DNA of 64,000 nt, from NCBI GenBank assembly GCA_030435675.1, contig CM059623.1:7094012-7158011 (forward strand), given 5' to 3'. The position numbers were made by a program, and so were the translations under genes. How positions within the stretch are numbered: position 1 is the stretch's first letter; each line of letters starts with the position of its first letter. Below are positions 34,356-44,858 of this stretch, piece after piece. The notes beneath the pieces were generated by a model, which worked only from the letters and a program-made list of their open reading frames with translations, was not told where the DNA came from and did no database searches. The DNA is from Steinernema hermaphroditum. Lineage: Eukaryota > Nematoda > Chromadorea > Rhabditida > Steinernematidae.

Positions 34356-35246
34356 ATGTCCACGCGCTTCACTGAAGACGAGGAGCCCACGCTCACCACG
34401 CTCAAGATTTTGATCATCGGCGAGAGCGGCGTCGGAAAGTCGAGGTGAGTCCTGCGAGGAGAAGGGAGGTTGAAAGCGCTGAGTAAGGTAACTCTTTTGT
34501 TATTTGTGGAAGGTGGTTCGCTGTGTACCGTAGTCTTTTCAGCCTCCTTCTACGATTTGTCGACGACGTCTTTGATCCTGAGCAGCAAGCCACTATCGGT
34601 GAGTACAGAATGTGTTTGTTACTCAGAGTTTCCTTCAACTCAGGTGTGGATTTTCGCGTAACTTCCCTCACCGTGGACGGAAATCGTGTGAAGTTGGCGA
34701 TTTGGGACACCGCCGGTCAAGAGCGCTTCCGAACGCTGACGCCAAGCTACTACCGTGGTGCTCAGGGTGTCATTTGTGGTGAGTTTTCGGAAATGTGATG
34801 GATATACTCTGCTTTATGCAGTGTACGATGTGTCAAGCCGTCAATCCTTCGATCGTCTTGACCATTGGATGACTGAAGTGGACACTTACTCCACAAAGTG
34901 CGACGCCGTTAAAATGCTGGTGGCCAACAAAATTGATAAGGCAATTATTTAATGTCATGTTATCATTCCTCAACGCGCTTTAGGCCAATCGTGTAGTCAC
35001 CCGTGAAGAAGGTCTCCAGTTTGCGAAGAAGCACCGAATGCTTTTCATCGAGGCGAGTGCCAAAACCCGCGAGGGAGTGCAGTGTGCCTTCGAAGAATTG
35101 ATAGAAAAGGTGAGAAACGACTTCTCCGATACCTAAAAATGATCTTCGTGTAGATCGTTCAAACGCCTGGATTGTGGGAGTCTGACTCCAAAGGAATGCG
35201 CCTAACCAACCGACAGAACGACGACGTTCCCTGGTGCGCCTGCTGA
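34356..35246 (+). CDS. rab18: Small GTPase RAB18
   Basis: Six exons (34356-34444, 34543-34598, 34644-34778, 34822-34940, 34984-35109, 35154-35246) give 205 residues. All G boxes are present: P-loop GESGVGKSS, switch I with [31 protein letters not shown] and EASAKT. The Rab18-type insertion [16 protein letters not shown] and the CysXCys C-terminus (PWCAC) for geranylgeranylation fit RAB18, which acts at ER-lipid droplet and ER-Golgi membranes. The fourth intron begins with GC instead of GT (AAG|gcaatt, ending TTTAG); no alternative GT donor keeps the frame. Confidence 0.95.
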
Positions 35247-35917
35247 CAAGAACATCATTCCCAAAGCCTACCGTGCCTTTACTTTGCTATAGCTCTGTAC
35301 ATACAAATCTGGTCGCTGGCGATGACGCCACTAAAGCACTCTATATAGGTTATGTTGCTTAATTTATCAGTAGTCGAAACCGCAGAAAACTAAGAGAACT
35401 ACAGCGTTACCATAAACGCGTGCAGCCGCGTTTATGGACCATAATGGACCGTTTTCATGGATCTATGCTTCCGTGGCATAGAGGCATCCCTGAAAACACC
35501 TACAATAGCATTATGAAGTGCGAGGTCTATGTGGATAAGCAAGCACAGATAGCCCCTCACAAGTACTCCGGGCCTTTCATTCTCCACCGGAGTACTTCTG
35601 AGGGGCTCTTTGGCGTTCCTTATCGTAATTTGTTGGACTCCGCGTTGTTTTTGTTGACGACCGATCCCGGTCCTCCCTTTATCCTTGCCTACAGTACTCT
35701 TCTCCGTCAATAAAATCTGTGTCCGAGACAAGCTCCGCATGGACAAGACAAGGAAGCGGAGACTAGACTACAAAAATTGAAGTCTAGGGCCGCCATGGTC
35801 CCCTGCGTTCCAGCGCGATCGCCCTTCGATTCTTCGGCGGTCGTACTGTCAGTTCCTCGATCGCCGACGTGCTACATCGTTCCCCGGACTTCCTTGTTTG
35901 GGTTTCAGTTTTTGAAG
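35247..35917. other. Intergenic stretch with a 21-bp-stem hairpin
   Basis: Apart from the hairpin at 35551-35607 and a short GC inverted repeat near 35415-35432, no gene is supported. An open plus-strand frame at 35420-35713 runs through the hairpin and shows no coding character. Confidence 0.4.
35551..35607. ncRNA. Candidate small-RNA hairpin
   Basis: AGCCCCTCACAAGTACTCCG at the left pairs with CGGAGTACTTCTGAGGGGCT at the right over about 21 positions with one two-base mismatch and a 15-nt loop. The size is on the short side for a miRNA precursor. It could equally be a minimal transposon remnant. Confidence 0.3.
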
Positions 35918-36818
35918 ATGGGAGATTCTGCGGAACAGCAGCAGCCAAGTTCGTCGGAACCGAAGCCCACGGGGAGTGATGAGAATCGCGAGGACCTGGC
36001 GACGCTTCTGGACAGCGCCTTGGCTGACTTCGGAAAGCAGCGTAATACTGATAACGAAATCGACGAGTTGATGGAAAAATTCGACAATTCCGCTGCGAAA
36101 GAGGCCGCCCAACAGTTCCAGAACATGCTGACCCAGATGCTGGAGGTGAGCCGTGGATATTGGTTGTGTAACTTCTGCTGGATTTATTATAGGTTCAACA
36201 GGAAGCGGAAAAGCAAGCCGCCCAGGGCACGCAGAATCAGGCCGAGGTCGAGGAGATGCGGTCATTCGCCGAGGCGATGTCGAAAATGGCGCAGTGTTCC
36301 GCGGACGTCGCAAATGCCTCGGACGAGAAGTCCTTCCTCGAAGCCATGATGAAGATGGGCGGCGACGGTTCGCCGATGGAACCCTTTATGGGAATGATGA
36401 TGCAAGCCTTCATGGCTAAGGATGTCATGTACCCACCTCTGAAGGAGCTTGCTAACGGATTCCCGACTTACCTGGAAGCCCACAAGGATACCCTTGACGC
36501 TGAGACTTTCGAAAGATACAAGAAGCAGCAAGATGTAAGTCGCGTTTGTGGGAAAAAACTGCCCTTAGGCACCACACATTTTAGGCAGTGGGTAGAATTT
36601 GCGCCGAATACGAAGTCGACATCGACGAGAACGATCAGGCTTCCAATCATGAACGTATGGAGCGGCTGGGGAAGCTGCTGCTAGAGCTGCAGTCCCATGG
36701 GTATCCTCCTCAAGAATTAGCAGGAAACTTGCCTCCTGGCTGGTCTCTTGATAACGAAAGTGGCGTTCCCAAGCTCGACGATGCGGCACAAGCTGCCGAG
36801 AATTGTGCACTTATGTAA
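35918..36818 (+). CDS. pex19: PEX19, peroxisomal membrane protein chaperone/receptor
   Basis: Exons 35918-36145, 36193-36534 and 36585-36818 give 267 residues. The disordered N-terminus with LATLLDSALADFGK (PEX3-binding helix type), the helical core (SFLEAMMKMGGDGSPMEPFM, MYPPLKELANGFPTYLE, ETFERYKKQQDAVGRIC) and the YPPQELAGNLPPGW motif are those of PEX19. The protein ends CALM, a CaaX box for farnesylation. It captures peroxisomal membrane proteins in the cytosol and docks on PEX3. GGGTTTCAG lies 12 bp before the ATG, a likely trans-splice acceptor. ABITRAM follows after 232 bp. Confidence 0.95.
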
Positions 36819-37050
36819 AGCCGAGAGCGATTTGATTTTGTCCTGTGCCTTGATTCCTTGTAGTTTGCACGTGCTAGGATTTCTATAATTTCTCACTCCT
36901 ACAACATAAAATGTTTGACCAGTACTGTGAACTCTTGTTGCCGTCTTCTGCACAGGACGAACGGCGTTGTTGTATCGCCGATATTTCCAAAGTTGTCGAG
37001 AGTCGATCAAAGAGTATTGTGGAGTAATCCTGATCCGGTTTCAGGAGACC

Positions 37051-37603
37051 ATGGACGAGAAGGCGACTACGCCTGTCGTCCGATACCCGACGGTCGTGGA
37101 CCGAACATATAAGCGCTTCATCTTGCCAACCTCAGAGGACATCTGCTACTTGAGGCACCCCAGCGGTGTTGTCGTGGTGACTCTGAGCGCGAGGAAGGTC
37201 GCTTCTCTGCCCGAAGGAGTCATCGTCACAGGAGTGAACTGGAATACGAGTCAGAAGAAGAAGGGCGTAGACCGCAGCAAAGTAAAGGTCGTCGGGAAGA
37301 GCAAGAAGGTATCACCTACTGATTGGGACGTGTTAAACGTCGGCCGTCTTACAGGGTGCACTTCAACTCCAAGCTGAAACGCGCCTGTGCATCCTTGAGC
37401 TTTCGGACGGCAGCGAGCTGACTCTCCGAGCGGGCATCAAAGGACTTCTGATCGAAGTAAATGCGCGTTTAGAGAAGAACCCGGATCTGGTGCGGACAGC
37501 CCGAGAAAACCGAGGATATATCTGTATTCTGATGCCTCCTCCTGGGACTGATCGACGTCACAAGCCGAATGAGTTCAACGAGGAGACTCTCGTTCTCGGT
37601 TAA
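37051..37603 (+). CDS. abitram: ABITRAM (FAM206/Simiate) family protein
   Basis: Exons 37051-37308 and 37355-37603 give 168 residues. VVDRTYKRFILPTSEDICYL, SGVVVVTLSARKV, the junction KGALQLQAETRLCILELSDG, GIKGLLIEVNARL and RENRGYICILMPPPG follow the ABITRAM family, a biotinyl/lipoyl-attachment-like beta fold reported as an actin-binding, nuclear-speckle protein. GGTTTCAG precedes the ATG by 6 bp. With PEX19 upstream on the same strand it probably forms an operon. 37604-37928 is the 3' region with no further gene. Confidence 0.85.
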
Positions 37604-38343
37604 GCCCCCCACTCTGATGTTGTTTTGGTATACGTTTTGTTGTTGTTTTTGTGGCTGTGAAGCCCTTTAAACAGAGCAACTTCAGGGTGAAGCGGGATGG
37701 GGTTGTTTGAGCATAGCCAGTCATTTCCCAGCAATGTCCAGAATTTCCTCTTGGATATTTCTGCTTTAGTCTGGTCATTCTTCTTGTGCAGACGTTCCGC
37801 GAAGATTAAATGAGGATGTGGGAGCGATCGGGAGCTAATAGCCTTATCGAAAATGCATGAAAGCACTGCAGCTGCCGAATACAGTCTTGGAGAAGGCCAA
37901 TTTCTCCGGAGAGTTCGTGACAATCACTATTGCCCGATCAACGGCGAATGTCACCGCCGCAGTTCGTTGCAGGACCGCAATCAGGGACACGATTGAGTCC
38001 GTTATAAGGGGATTTCCTGGTTTCTGACTGAATACGTGGATTATTTCGAAGACAAAGCCGTTTTTCAAAATTCCGCTTTGATAGAAGTGTTCGCCAATCG
38101 CCGAAGAAGCGTATGCATCGGTTTGCGGCGCATTTTCTACTTTCCTCACAAAGTTATAACGGTTTTGAGGCGCGCATGTTCGTTTTAGCTTATTGTCTCC
38201 ATCATTTCGATGGACCTTTCGCACTACGCACGAATTTGATCAAGCTTTATCAGCCACATAGCCCCAATAATGACAAATGGGACTGACTGACAAGCGCGCG
38301 GCAGCACAATATGGTCGTCATAGGCCATATCAAAAGCTTAAAT

Positions 38344-38640
38344 TCATTTTCTACTTTCGAGACATGCTTTAAGTAGTTTCGAGCATGATTGCCTGAAAGC
38401 AACTCGACATGAGCCCGTAGAAGCTCTGTTCAACAGGTTTAGATTAAGAGCTACCTTCTCTAGTTCGCAGATTCGTACAATCTGCGCATCATTGTTTTTC
38501 CTTAGCAATGATATTTCCTGATGCGCTAACATCAGTTGCTGGTTAGCATCTGCCAAGGCGTTCCTCAGTTTCACACTGAGCGTGTCTTCTTGATTCCTCC
38601 TTTTCGGTCGCCCGCTTCCTACTGTATGACTGTCGAGCGA
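38344..38640 (-). pseudogene. Captured coiled-coil coding fragment within the foldback
   Basis: The minus frame reads LSVKLRNALADANQQLMLAH then QEISLLRKNNDAQIVRICEL, an amphipathic helix with a preceding basic segment (GSGRPKRRNQ). It resembles the N-terminal coil of shugoshin-like proteins, but only weakly. It lies in the unique centre of a foldback element and has no convincing gene structure, so I treat it as a captured fragment. Confidence 0.35.
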
Positions 38641-39364
38641 AAGCCAACGAAAGCCTTGCTCTTACACACTTCGACTTTGATAATTTTACCATATCAAGTC
38701 GTTTGGAGTTCTGCGAATAATAGAATTAGTAGAAAACAATAAATAAAGCAAGAAACCGCACGATAAATCCATCGAACTGATGGAAACAATCAGCGAACAC
38801 AAACGTGCGCGCCTCAAAACCGTTATAACTTTGCGAGGAAAGTAGAAAATGGGCCGCAAACCGATGCATACGCTTCTTCGGCGATCGGCGAACACTTCTA
38901 TCAAAGCGGAATTTTGAAAAACGGCTTTGTCTTCGAAATTGTTCAAATTATACGAGATAATATTGAAGGATAATTAATATTATAATGGATTGCGAAGTAT
39001 GTTTACGATTGCATATTTTCCTTTTCAACACGAGCACTCGAACTTTACCGCTCAAAAGAATTTGAACGTGAGGGTCGTGCCGGGAGCCTTCCTAGAACCG
39101 GGCATAGGGCTCGCGGGCGACCACCAACCTCGATTTTGCAGTTTTTCGAGGGGTAGGCGTCTACAGTAAGCTGAGTTTATCTGCTGCTGTAGGCGAAGGT
39201 TGACCGTAGTAGTCGAATATGACGTAGAGAACGACGACGGTAGTGCACTCGTACTGATAGGTGAGACAGAGACGAACACGTAGTTGGAAGTAACATCAAT
39301 CTTCTGTAACAACACGTAACAAGCCACTAAACCGTGGAATCAATCGCCGAACAACTAGCGCGCT

Positions 39365-39545
39365 TCAGTTCTTCTTGCCCTGGCGGGACTTCGGCGAGCG
39401 CTGGCGGTAGATCTTCGGATTTCCGCGGCGTTGATCGTAACGACTCTGACGGTGGTCCGAATGCGATCTAAATCGGCAAGAGTAATAGTAGGACAGTGAA
39501 GATTCCAAGTTAAGGATCATGGGAGGGAGACTTTGCGGGTGGGTG
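39365..39545 (-). other. Basic exon-like frame between the terminal repeat and the complementary region
   Basis: After GCCGATTTAG (an acceptor-like end) the minus frame reads SHSDHRQSRYDQRRGNPKIY and ends RQGKKN. Such Arg/Gln-rich composition is coding-like, but it is isolated and lies inside the retrotransposon. It may be a captured host exon or noise. Confidence 0.25.
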
Positions 39546-39662
39546 GTAAACATACTTCGCAATCCATTATAATATTAATTATCCTTCAATATTATCTCGT
39601 ATAATTTGAACATTATAATGGATTGCGAAGTATGTTTACGATTGCATCGTTTAACGCCTGAC

Positions 39663-40700
39663 TTAACTTGCGTCATTGTTGTTCAGGACGGCGTTCTGAA
39701 ACGCCGCAGTGGCGTTAGGCTCCCTATGATAATGCCTCTCGAATGTAGAGGACGTGGCCCAATCAGCGGCCTGCATGATCGGACCGCAGGTGGCACCCTT
39801 CAGAAGGGCGGCCGAAGTAGACGCCGAGCGCGTGGAGTGCGCCGAGAATACCGCATCGATACCGGCCGAGGCTAGGACACACTTTAGCCATCGCGCGACA
39901 GTCGCCGAGGTAACTGCCTTATGCGGCGCTCTGTACGAAATGAGGAGCGCCTGAACGCCCTCTGGGCGCAGTGCTTCCGTGGCGCTAAGATAGTCCTCTA
40001 AACACGCGATCGGGCAGATCCGACTGTCTCCGGGGAAGCGCGTGTACTGGGCGCGATGCTCGGGACCGCAACGACGGTTCTTAGTCTTCGCTAAGGCGAA
40101 GGACCACATAGTGGGGGTTACGCTACGTCGATCAAGCGCAAGACTGGCTAGTTCGCTGACCCGCTTGGGAGAGCACAATGCGAGCAACATAGCGCACTTT
40201 AAGGTCTTGTCCTTCAGAGAAGAAGTAGGCGCTTCGGCCAAGTAGTTCACTACGACTGAGACATCCCAAATGAAATCATGCTTGGGCCTCGTGGGGCGAA
40301 GTCTGAAGAAGCCCTTCATAGCGCGAGAAAGTAGAGAAGAATCTACTGGTTCATTAGGTCTGATGACCTCTATGTACGCCGAAATCGCGGCGCGGGCGAC
40401 CGTTAGCGTATTGTATGACAGTCCGGAATCAAACCGGTCAGCGAGGTAGTTCAGCAGATCGACCACTGAAGCTTGCGATAGTATTACTGAGTGCTCTCTG
40501 CACCAATTCGCGAAGGCTTTGAGCTGCGCGTTGTAGGTTCCTCGCGTGGAGGGAGCCCAGGAGTTAAGCATTGCCATGGCGGCTGTTTCGTTGAGACCTG
40601 CCGCGCGCCAGTCCGATATGAGATTCTCCATGCCGCAAGGCGAAGCGGTGGGCAGGCAGCGTGCTGCCAGAGGAGTGGCCAGTAGAACTGGGAGGACCAT
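39663..40700 (-). CDS. DIRS-type tyrosine recombinase
   Basis: An uninterrupted frame of 345 codons. The N-terminal SAM-like core-binding domain is visible (APSTRGTYNAQLKAFANWC, TVARAAISAYIEVI). The catalytic domain has the tetrad: Arg in CSPKRVSELASL, His-x-x-Arg in FSAHSTRSAS, and the nucleophile Tyr in TFERHYHREP. DIRS and Ngaro elements use this enzyme in place of a DDE integrase, giving insertion without target duplication. The start shown overlaps repeated sequence, so the true N-terminus may begin at the internal Met after CLPTASPCG. It is the last gene of the element and lies next to the internal complementary region. Confidence 0.9.
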   Translation of the reverse strand: MVLPVLLATPLAARCLPTASPCGMENLISDWRAAGLNETAAMAMLNSWAPSTRGTYNAQLKAFANWCREHSVILSQASVVDLLNYLADRFDSGLSYNTLTVARAAISAYIEVIRPNEPVDSSLLSRAMKGFFRLRPTRPKHDFIWDVSVVVNYLAEAPTSSLKDKTLKCAMLLALCSPKRVSELASLALDRRSVTPTMWSFALAKTKNRRCGPEHRAQYTRFPGDSRICPIACLEDYLSATEALRPEGVQALLISYRAPHKAVTSATVARWLKCVLASAGIDAVFSAHSTRSASTSAALLKGATCGPIMQAADWATSSTFERHYHREPNATAAFQNAVLNNNDAS

Positions 40701-41500
40701 AGTGGCGTGATTAGAATTAATTCGGCGCTATCCTGCTCGGCCTACTTCAACACGCGTCCTGTCAAGCAAAAGGGTGGAAACGCGTAGTGCAAACCGTAGT
40801 GCCATTTGTGCGCGAAGGCGTCGACCGCTACAGCGTAGGGATCGGGACGATAGCTCATGTAGGCGGGCACCTGCGCTGAATGGCGCGTTGCAAACAGATC
40901 GATTTCGGGCGTCCCCCAGAAATCGAACATGGCGGCTGTTTCGTTGAGACCTGCCGCGCGCCAGTCCGATATGAGATTCTCCATGCCACAAGGCGAAGCG
41001 GTGGGCAGGCAGCGTGCTGCCAGAGGAGTGGCCAGTAGATCTGGGAGGACCATAGTGGCGTGATTAGAATTAATTCGGCGCTATCCTGCTCGGCCTACTT
41101 CAACACGCGTCCTGTCAAGCAAAAGGGTGGAAACGCGTAGTGCAAACCGTAGTGCCATTTGTGCGCGAAGGCGTCGACCGCTACAGCGTAGGGATCGGGA
41201 CGATAGCTCATGTAGGCGGGCACCTGCGCTGAATGGCGCGTTGCAAACAGATCGATTTCGGGCGTCCCCCAGAAATCGAACATGGCGGCTGTTTCGTTGA
41301 GACCTGCCGCGCGCCAGTCCGATATGAGATTCTCCATGCCACAAGGCGAAGCGGTGGGCAGGCAGCGTGCTGCCAGAGGAGTGGCCAGTAGATCTGGGAG
41401 GACCATAGTGGCGTGATTAGAATTAATTCGGCGCTATCCTGCTCGGCCTACTTCAACACGCGTCCTGTCAAGCAAAAGGGTGGAAACGCGTAGTGCAAAC
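40575..41500 (-). repeat. 353-bp tandem repeat, about 2.6 copies, inside the retrotransposon
   Basis: The word CATGGCGGCTGTTTCGTTGA starts at about 40574, 40928 and 41281; the last two are exactly 353 bp apart. Each unit carries the C-terminal RNase H segment GTPEIDLFATRHSAQVPAYM plus the beginning of the recombinase frame, so the gene junction itself has been amplified. Confidence 0.85.
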
Positions 41501-42245
41501 CGTAAACGATTTCGGGCGTCCCCCAGAAATCGAACAGCCTGGCAGTGATTTCCTTATGCAGATGCCAATCCAGCGTGTATGAGCGCGATTCTGCATCTGC
41601 CACAGCGTTCTCCCTCCCAGGAAGGTGAGTAGCTATCAAGAATAGATTTCTATCCCGGGCCCAAAACCATATGGTTCGAGCAAGCTCGATGAGCCTATTA
41701 TTTGCCGTTCCACCGAATCGATTGATATACGAAATAGCAACCGTGTTGTCCGATTGAATGAGGACCGCGCAATCTCGCATTCGCTCCGCGAATACCCGTA
41801 GTCCGAATAGGATTGCCTTTAGCTCTAGCACGTTGATGTGCTCGGCCGCCTCCTCTGGTGACCAATTTCCTCCCGTTGAGGCGCCTCCCGACGTAGCCCC
41901 CCAACCCAATTTTGACACGTCAGTGGTGATGACTACGGAGGGTGTCGGCTCGCGCAAAGGCCTCTTAGCGTGTCTGGCCAAGTTCTTCGACCAACAGCGA
42001 AGGTCCTCTAGGCATTCAGAGGACAATGACATCGACGCTTCGTAATTATTGTGCGCCTCTGCGAGCGCTGCGCGAAGAGACATCTGCAGCCGGCGGGACA
42101 TGAGCGCTGAATAGTAACAGGCCGCTGAGCAGGCGTTGATTCGACCGAGGGTCTCAGAGAGTCTGCGGATGCTGCACCTATCCGTTGCGAGCAGCCTGTC
42201 GCAATCGGTTTGGATGCGCTGGATCTTGTTGTCCGGGATGGACAA
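41448..42245 (-). CDS. RNase H domain of the DIRS-type element
   Basis: The frame starts IPDNKIQRIQTDCDRLL, the usual link between polymerase and RNase H in DIRS elements. Active-site residues are present: Asp in TTDVSKLGWGA, Glu in INVLELKAILFGL, Asp in LIQSDNTVAISYINRFGG, and Asp in ENAVADAESR. It degrades the RNA strand during reverse transcription. The C-terminus is rearranged by the tandem repeat. The upstream link to the polymerase (42246-42868) is broken by a SINE, so this is a severed domain. Confidence 0.85.
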   Translation of the reverse strand: MSIPDNKIQRIQTDCDRLLATDRCSIRRLSETLGRINACSAACYYSALMSRRLQMSLRAALAEAHNNYEASMSLSSECLEDLRCWSKNLARHAKRPLREPTPSVVITTDVSKLGWGATSGGASTGGNWSPEEAAEHINVLELKAILFGLRVFAERMRDCAVLIQSDNTVAISYINRFGGTANNRLIELARTIWFWARDRNLFLIATHLPGRENAVADAESRSYTLDWHLHKEITARLFDFWGTPEIVYGLHYAFPPFCLTGRVLK

Positions 42246-42339
42246 GAATTCCCGGAGTGATTCGGGCCATCAGTCTTCTCCAAGACTCTCTAGTCGCTTA
42301 TAACACTGACTCTTCGATACAAACGTTGGAGATCATGAT

Positions 42340-42868
42340 TTCACGATTTTACTTCATGAATCAAAGGCGTTACGCCTTGCATGACACCGATTAATAGACA
42401 ACAGAGGATATCACTTGTAGACGGCTTCATTCCTGGCACGGCGTTGACGTCGAACCGGTGGGAGACGGCGCGCTTCACGGGGCATCTGGGAATCGGCGAA
42501 ACTCCGGAAATGGCGGCCGAACTTCTTCTTCTCGGGGCGTTTGAGGAGGCTTCTGCGTCAGAGGAGGCTTCTGAGCTCGCATCTGCTACGGAGAGATGAG
42601 TCCGTGGTTCGGGGGTTGCGTCTTCCTCAGTATTGGTGTCCTCAGAGCGTCGGCGACTTTCGGGATGACATCTCACGTAGCATTGGGCGTCGGATTCCTG
42701 GCGTCGGACATCTTGTTGTCAGCGGTGGTGGGACTACGGCTTCCGGGTGTCCCAATTCCCTCTGGAAGCCGGAAAACTCATACATGCCACAGGATTTGCT
42801 GTCTGACCAACCGGGCGCTCAGAGAGCGACCGGAGGGACCGACCGCTCGCCACCGCGACACGAATGAG
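42340..42868 (-). mobile_element. Long tRNA-headed SINE, copy 2, inserted in the polymerase gene
   Basis: On the minus strand the head GTCGCGGTGGCGAGCGGTC at about 42860 and the body match 16018-16520. The tail ends near ATTCATGAAGTAAAATCGTG. It interrupts the polymerase frame after the segment EFLRLRVCE. Confidence 0.7.
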
Positions 42869-44858
42869 ACTCGCATACGCGCAGTCTGAGGAATTCGATT
42901 GTCTGAGTCGGTTGGAGCTTGGACTTCTCTGTATTTACTACCATGCCAAGATGCTCAAAGAGAGCGAGGAGCTGGGGCACTAGGCGCTCGAGCGTTGTTC
43001 TGGACTGTTCCAGGAACAACCAGTCGTCCAAATAGACGATCAGGCGAATGCCCTGTGAGCGGAGCCAAGCGGCTACTGTGCGCATAACCTTAGTATAAAC
43101 GTAAGGGGCGAGCGACAATCCAAACAGTAATGCGGTGAAACAATAGTAATTATCTGCGAAACAGATCGATAGATACGGCTGACTCGAAGGTGCCATTGGA
43201 ATGCCGAAGAAAGCGCCCTTCATATCAATTTTGATCATGAAGTCCCCCTGAGTCAGAAGGGAGCGAAGGCTGGAAATAGATTCCATTTTGAAGTGGCTCG
43301 ACTCCAGGTATTTGTTGAGTGGTTTCAGATTTACGACGGGTCGCGCCGATCCGTCCTTCTTGGGGATGGCGAAAACGCTGGAGAGCCAGCGGACCTCGGA
43401 GCGCGCGATTTTCCGGATGGCTCCCTTCTGCTTTAAATCTTCGATCTCAGCTGCTAACATTGGGTTTGGGCAGCCCGTGGTGCTAGGGGGATGCCGCTGC
43501 ATCGGTGGCATTTGCGCAAAGGGGATTGTAAATCCCGAAAGAACGTTGAGAGTCCACTCATCAGATCCTATCAGTTGCCAATTTTGGCAAAAGTCGGCGA
43601 GGCGGCCGGCTTGCTTTGTAGATGCGACAGGGCGCAGAGCTATCCCAAGAACAAGCCCACTTTTTCGAAGAGAAAGGACCCACCTGTTGGTGACGGTCTT
43701 GTAGCGATCCGCAGCGCGGTTACGATCGGATGGGCGATTGGCGGGGATGTCGGACTTCTTGGCGAGCTTCCGAAGTGCCTGGGAGAACTCGGAGCTCCCG
43801 GATCTGGCGGTGAATTCCTTCACCAGTGACGTGCCAAAGAGCGGCGCTGCAGATTGCCCATTGGCAGCTGCTGATGCCTCTTGTAAAACCAACGGGGCTT
43901 TTGTAATAGCCGCGATCGACTTGGAGGGATTGGGAATCCCGTGAGAGAGAAGCAGAAGCTCGCGACGGTGCGACGTGACGTCCTGTATAGTCCAACTGGA
44001 TATGCGGAGAATCCACTGGAGGTAATTCTCGATACGGGGGCGTTCGACCCCGGTTCGAAGTCCGTGCAAGGCGACGGCGGCCTGCGATGCGATCGCGAAC
44101 AACTCGCGATGGAGCTCCGAAAGTTGAGACTCATCAAGCTTAATCGTACGGGCGTGTACCGCCAACGATTCATCGACAGCGGGAGGCAGTGTCGGAATAT
44201 CGGCGGGCGCAGGGAGATCGGCCAGGTGCTCCTGCCTCTCGCGACGCGGCAGAGGAGCGCCTTCAAGTGCCTTACGCAGAGCAGCTTCACTGACGTCCTC
44301 AAGTACAATCTGTCTGCACTTCTTGGGTGGAGCAATCGCGGGGGCTTCAGGGAATTCCTCGGCCGTAGTAGCTAAACGGGCCTTCTTCGCGGGCACCGGT
44401 GAGGCGGATCGAGAACTGACTCGTCCTGACGGAGAGCGGCTGTGAGAACGTCCTGAGAGAGCAGAGTGACTTCGCGAAGACCTTCGGCTGCGAGAGCGTT
44501 CCGTAGAGACGCTACGGTGGCGAGATCCGGAACAAGAGCGGCTACGCGATACGGAACGAGAGGGTGCCTGCGAGCGAGAAGCACAGCTTCCCTCGTGCAG
44601 GTCACCTAAGTGGCGCGACGGAGTTGGAGATCTAGTACACTTCTTAGCGCGACGAGGAACCGGAGCGTGGGCTCGTCGACGACGCCCGGTGTCCACATTG
44701 GGGAAGTCGCCTGGCTCGTGATCTCCGACCGCACGCGCATCCATGGAGTTTCCAGAATCCATAAGATAAATTCGAGTATCCGTTTGTCGGAAAACGAAAA
44801 AATCGAGGTTGGTGGCCGCGAGCCCTATACTCGCCGTCAAAAAAAACAAAGTCCGCAC
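42869..44858 (-). pseudogene. DIRS Gag-like plus reverse transcriptase frame, 3' end cut by a SINE
   Basis: A 679-codon open frame, the last 17 codons of which lie in the SINE. Residues about 60-200 are Arg/Ser-rich (SRSVSRSRSCSGSRHRSVS), like the basic Gag-like region of DIRS. A helical segment follows (about 230-420). The reverse transcriptase begins near residue 450: RSEVRWLSSVFAIPKKDGSA, RPVVNLKPLNKYL, KIDMKGAFFGIP with the first catalytic Asp, LLFGLSLAPYVYTKVM, and the YLDD box in RLIVYLDDWLFLE. The connection to RNase H is lost, so the polyprotein is broken. Confidence 0.85.

Noticed and set aside
35420..35713. 97-codon plus-strand frame between RAB18 and PEX19
   Set aside because: It is built across the hairpin, and its composition is not coding-like.
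42541..42867. Antisense frame conserved in both SINE copies (VLRASATFGMTSHxALGVGF)
   Set aside because: It is open in both copies but the strand is opposite to the tRNA head, and two copies are not enough to separate constraint from recent common origin.
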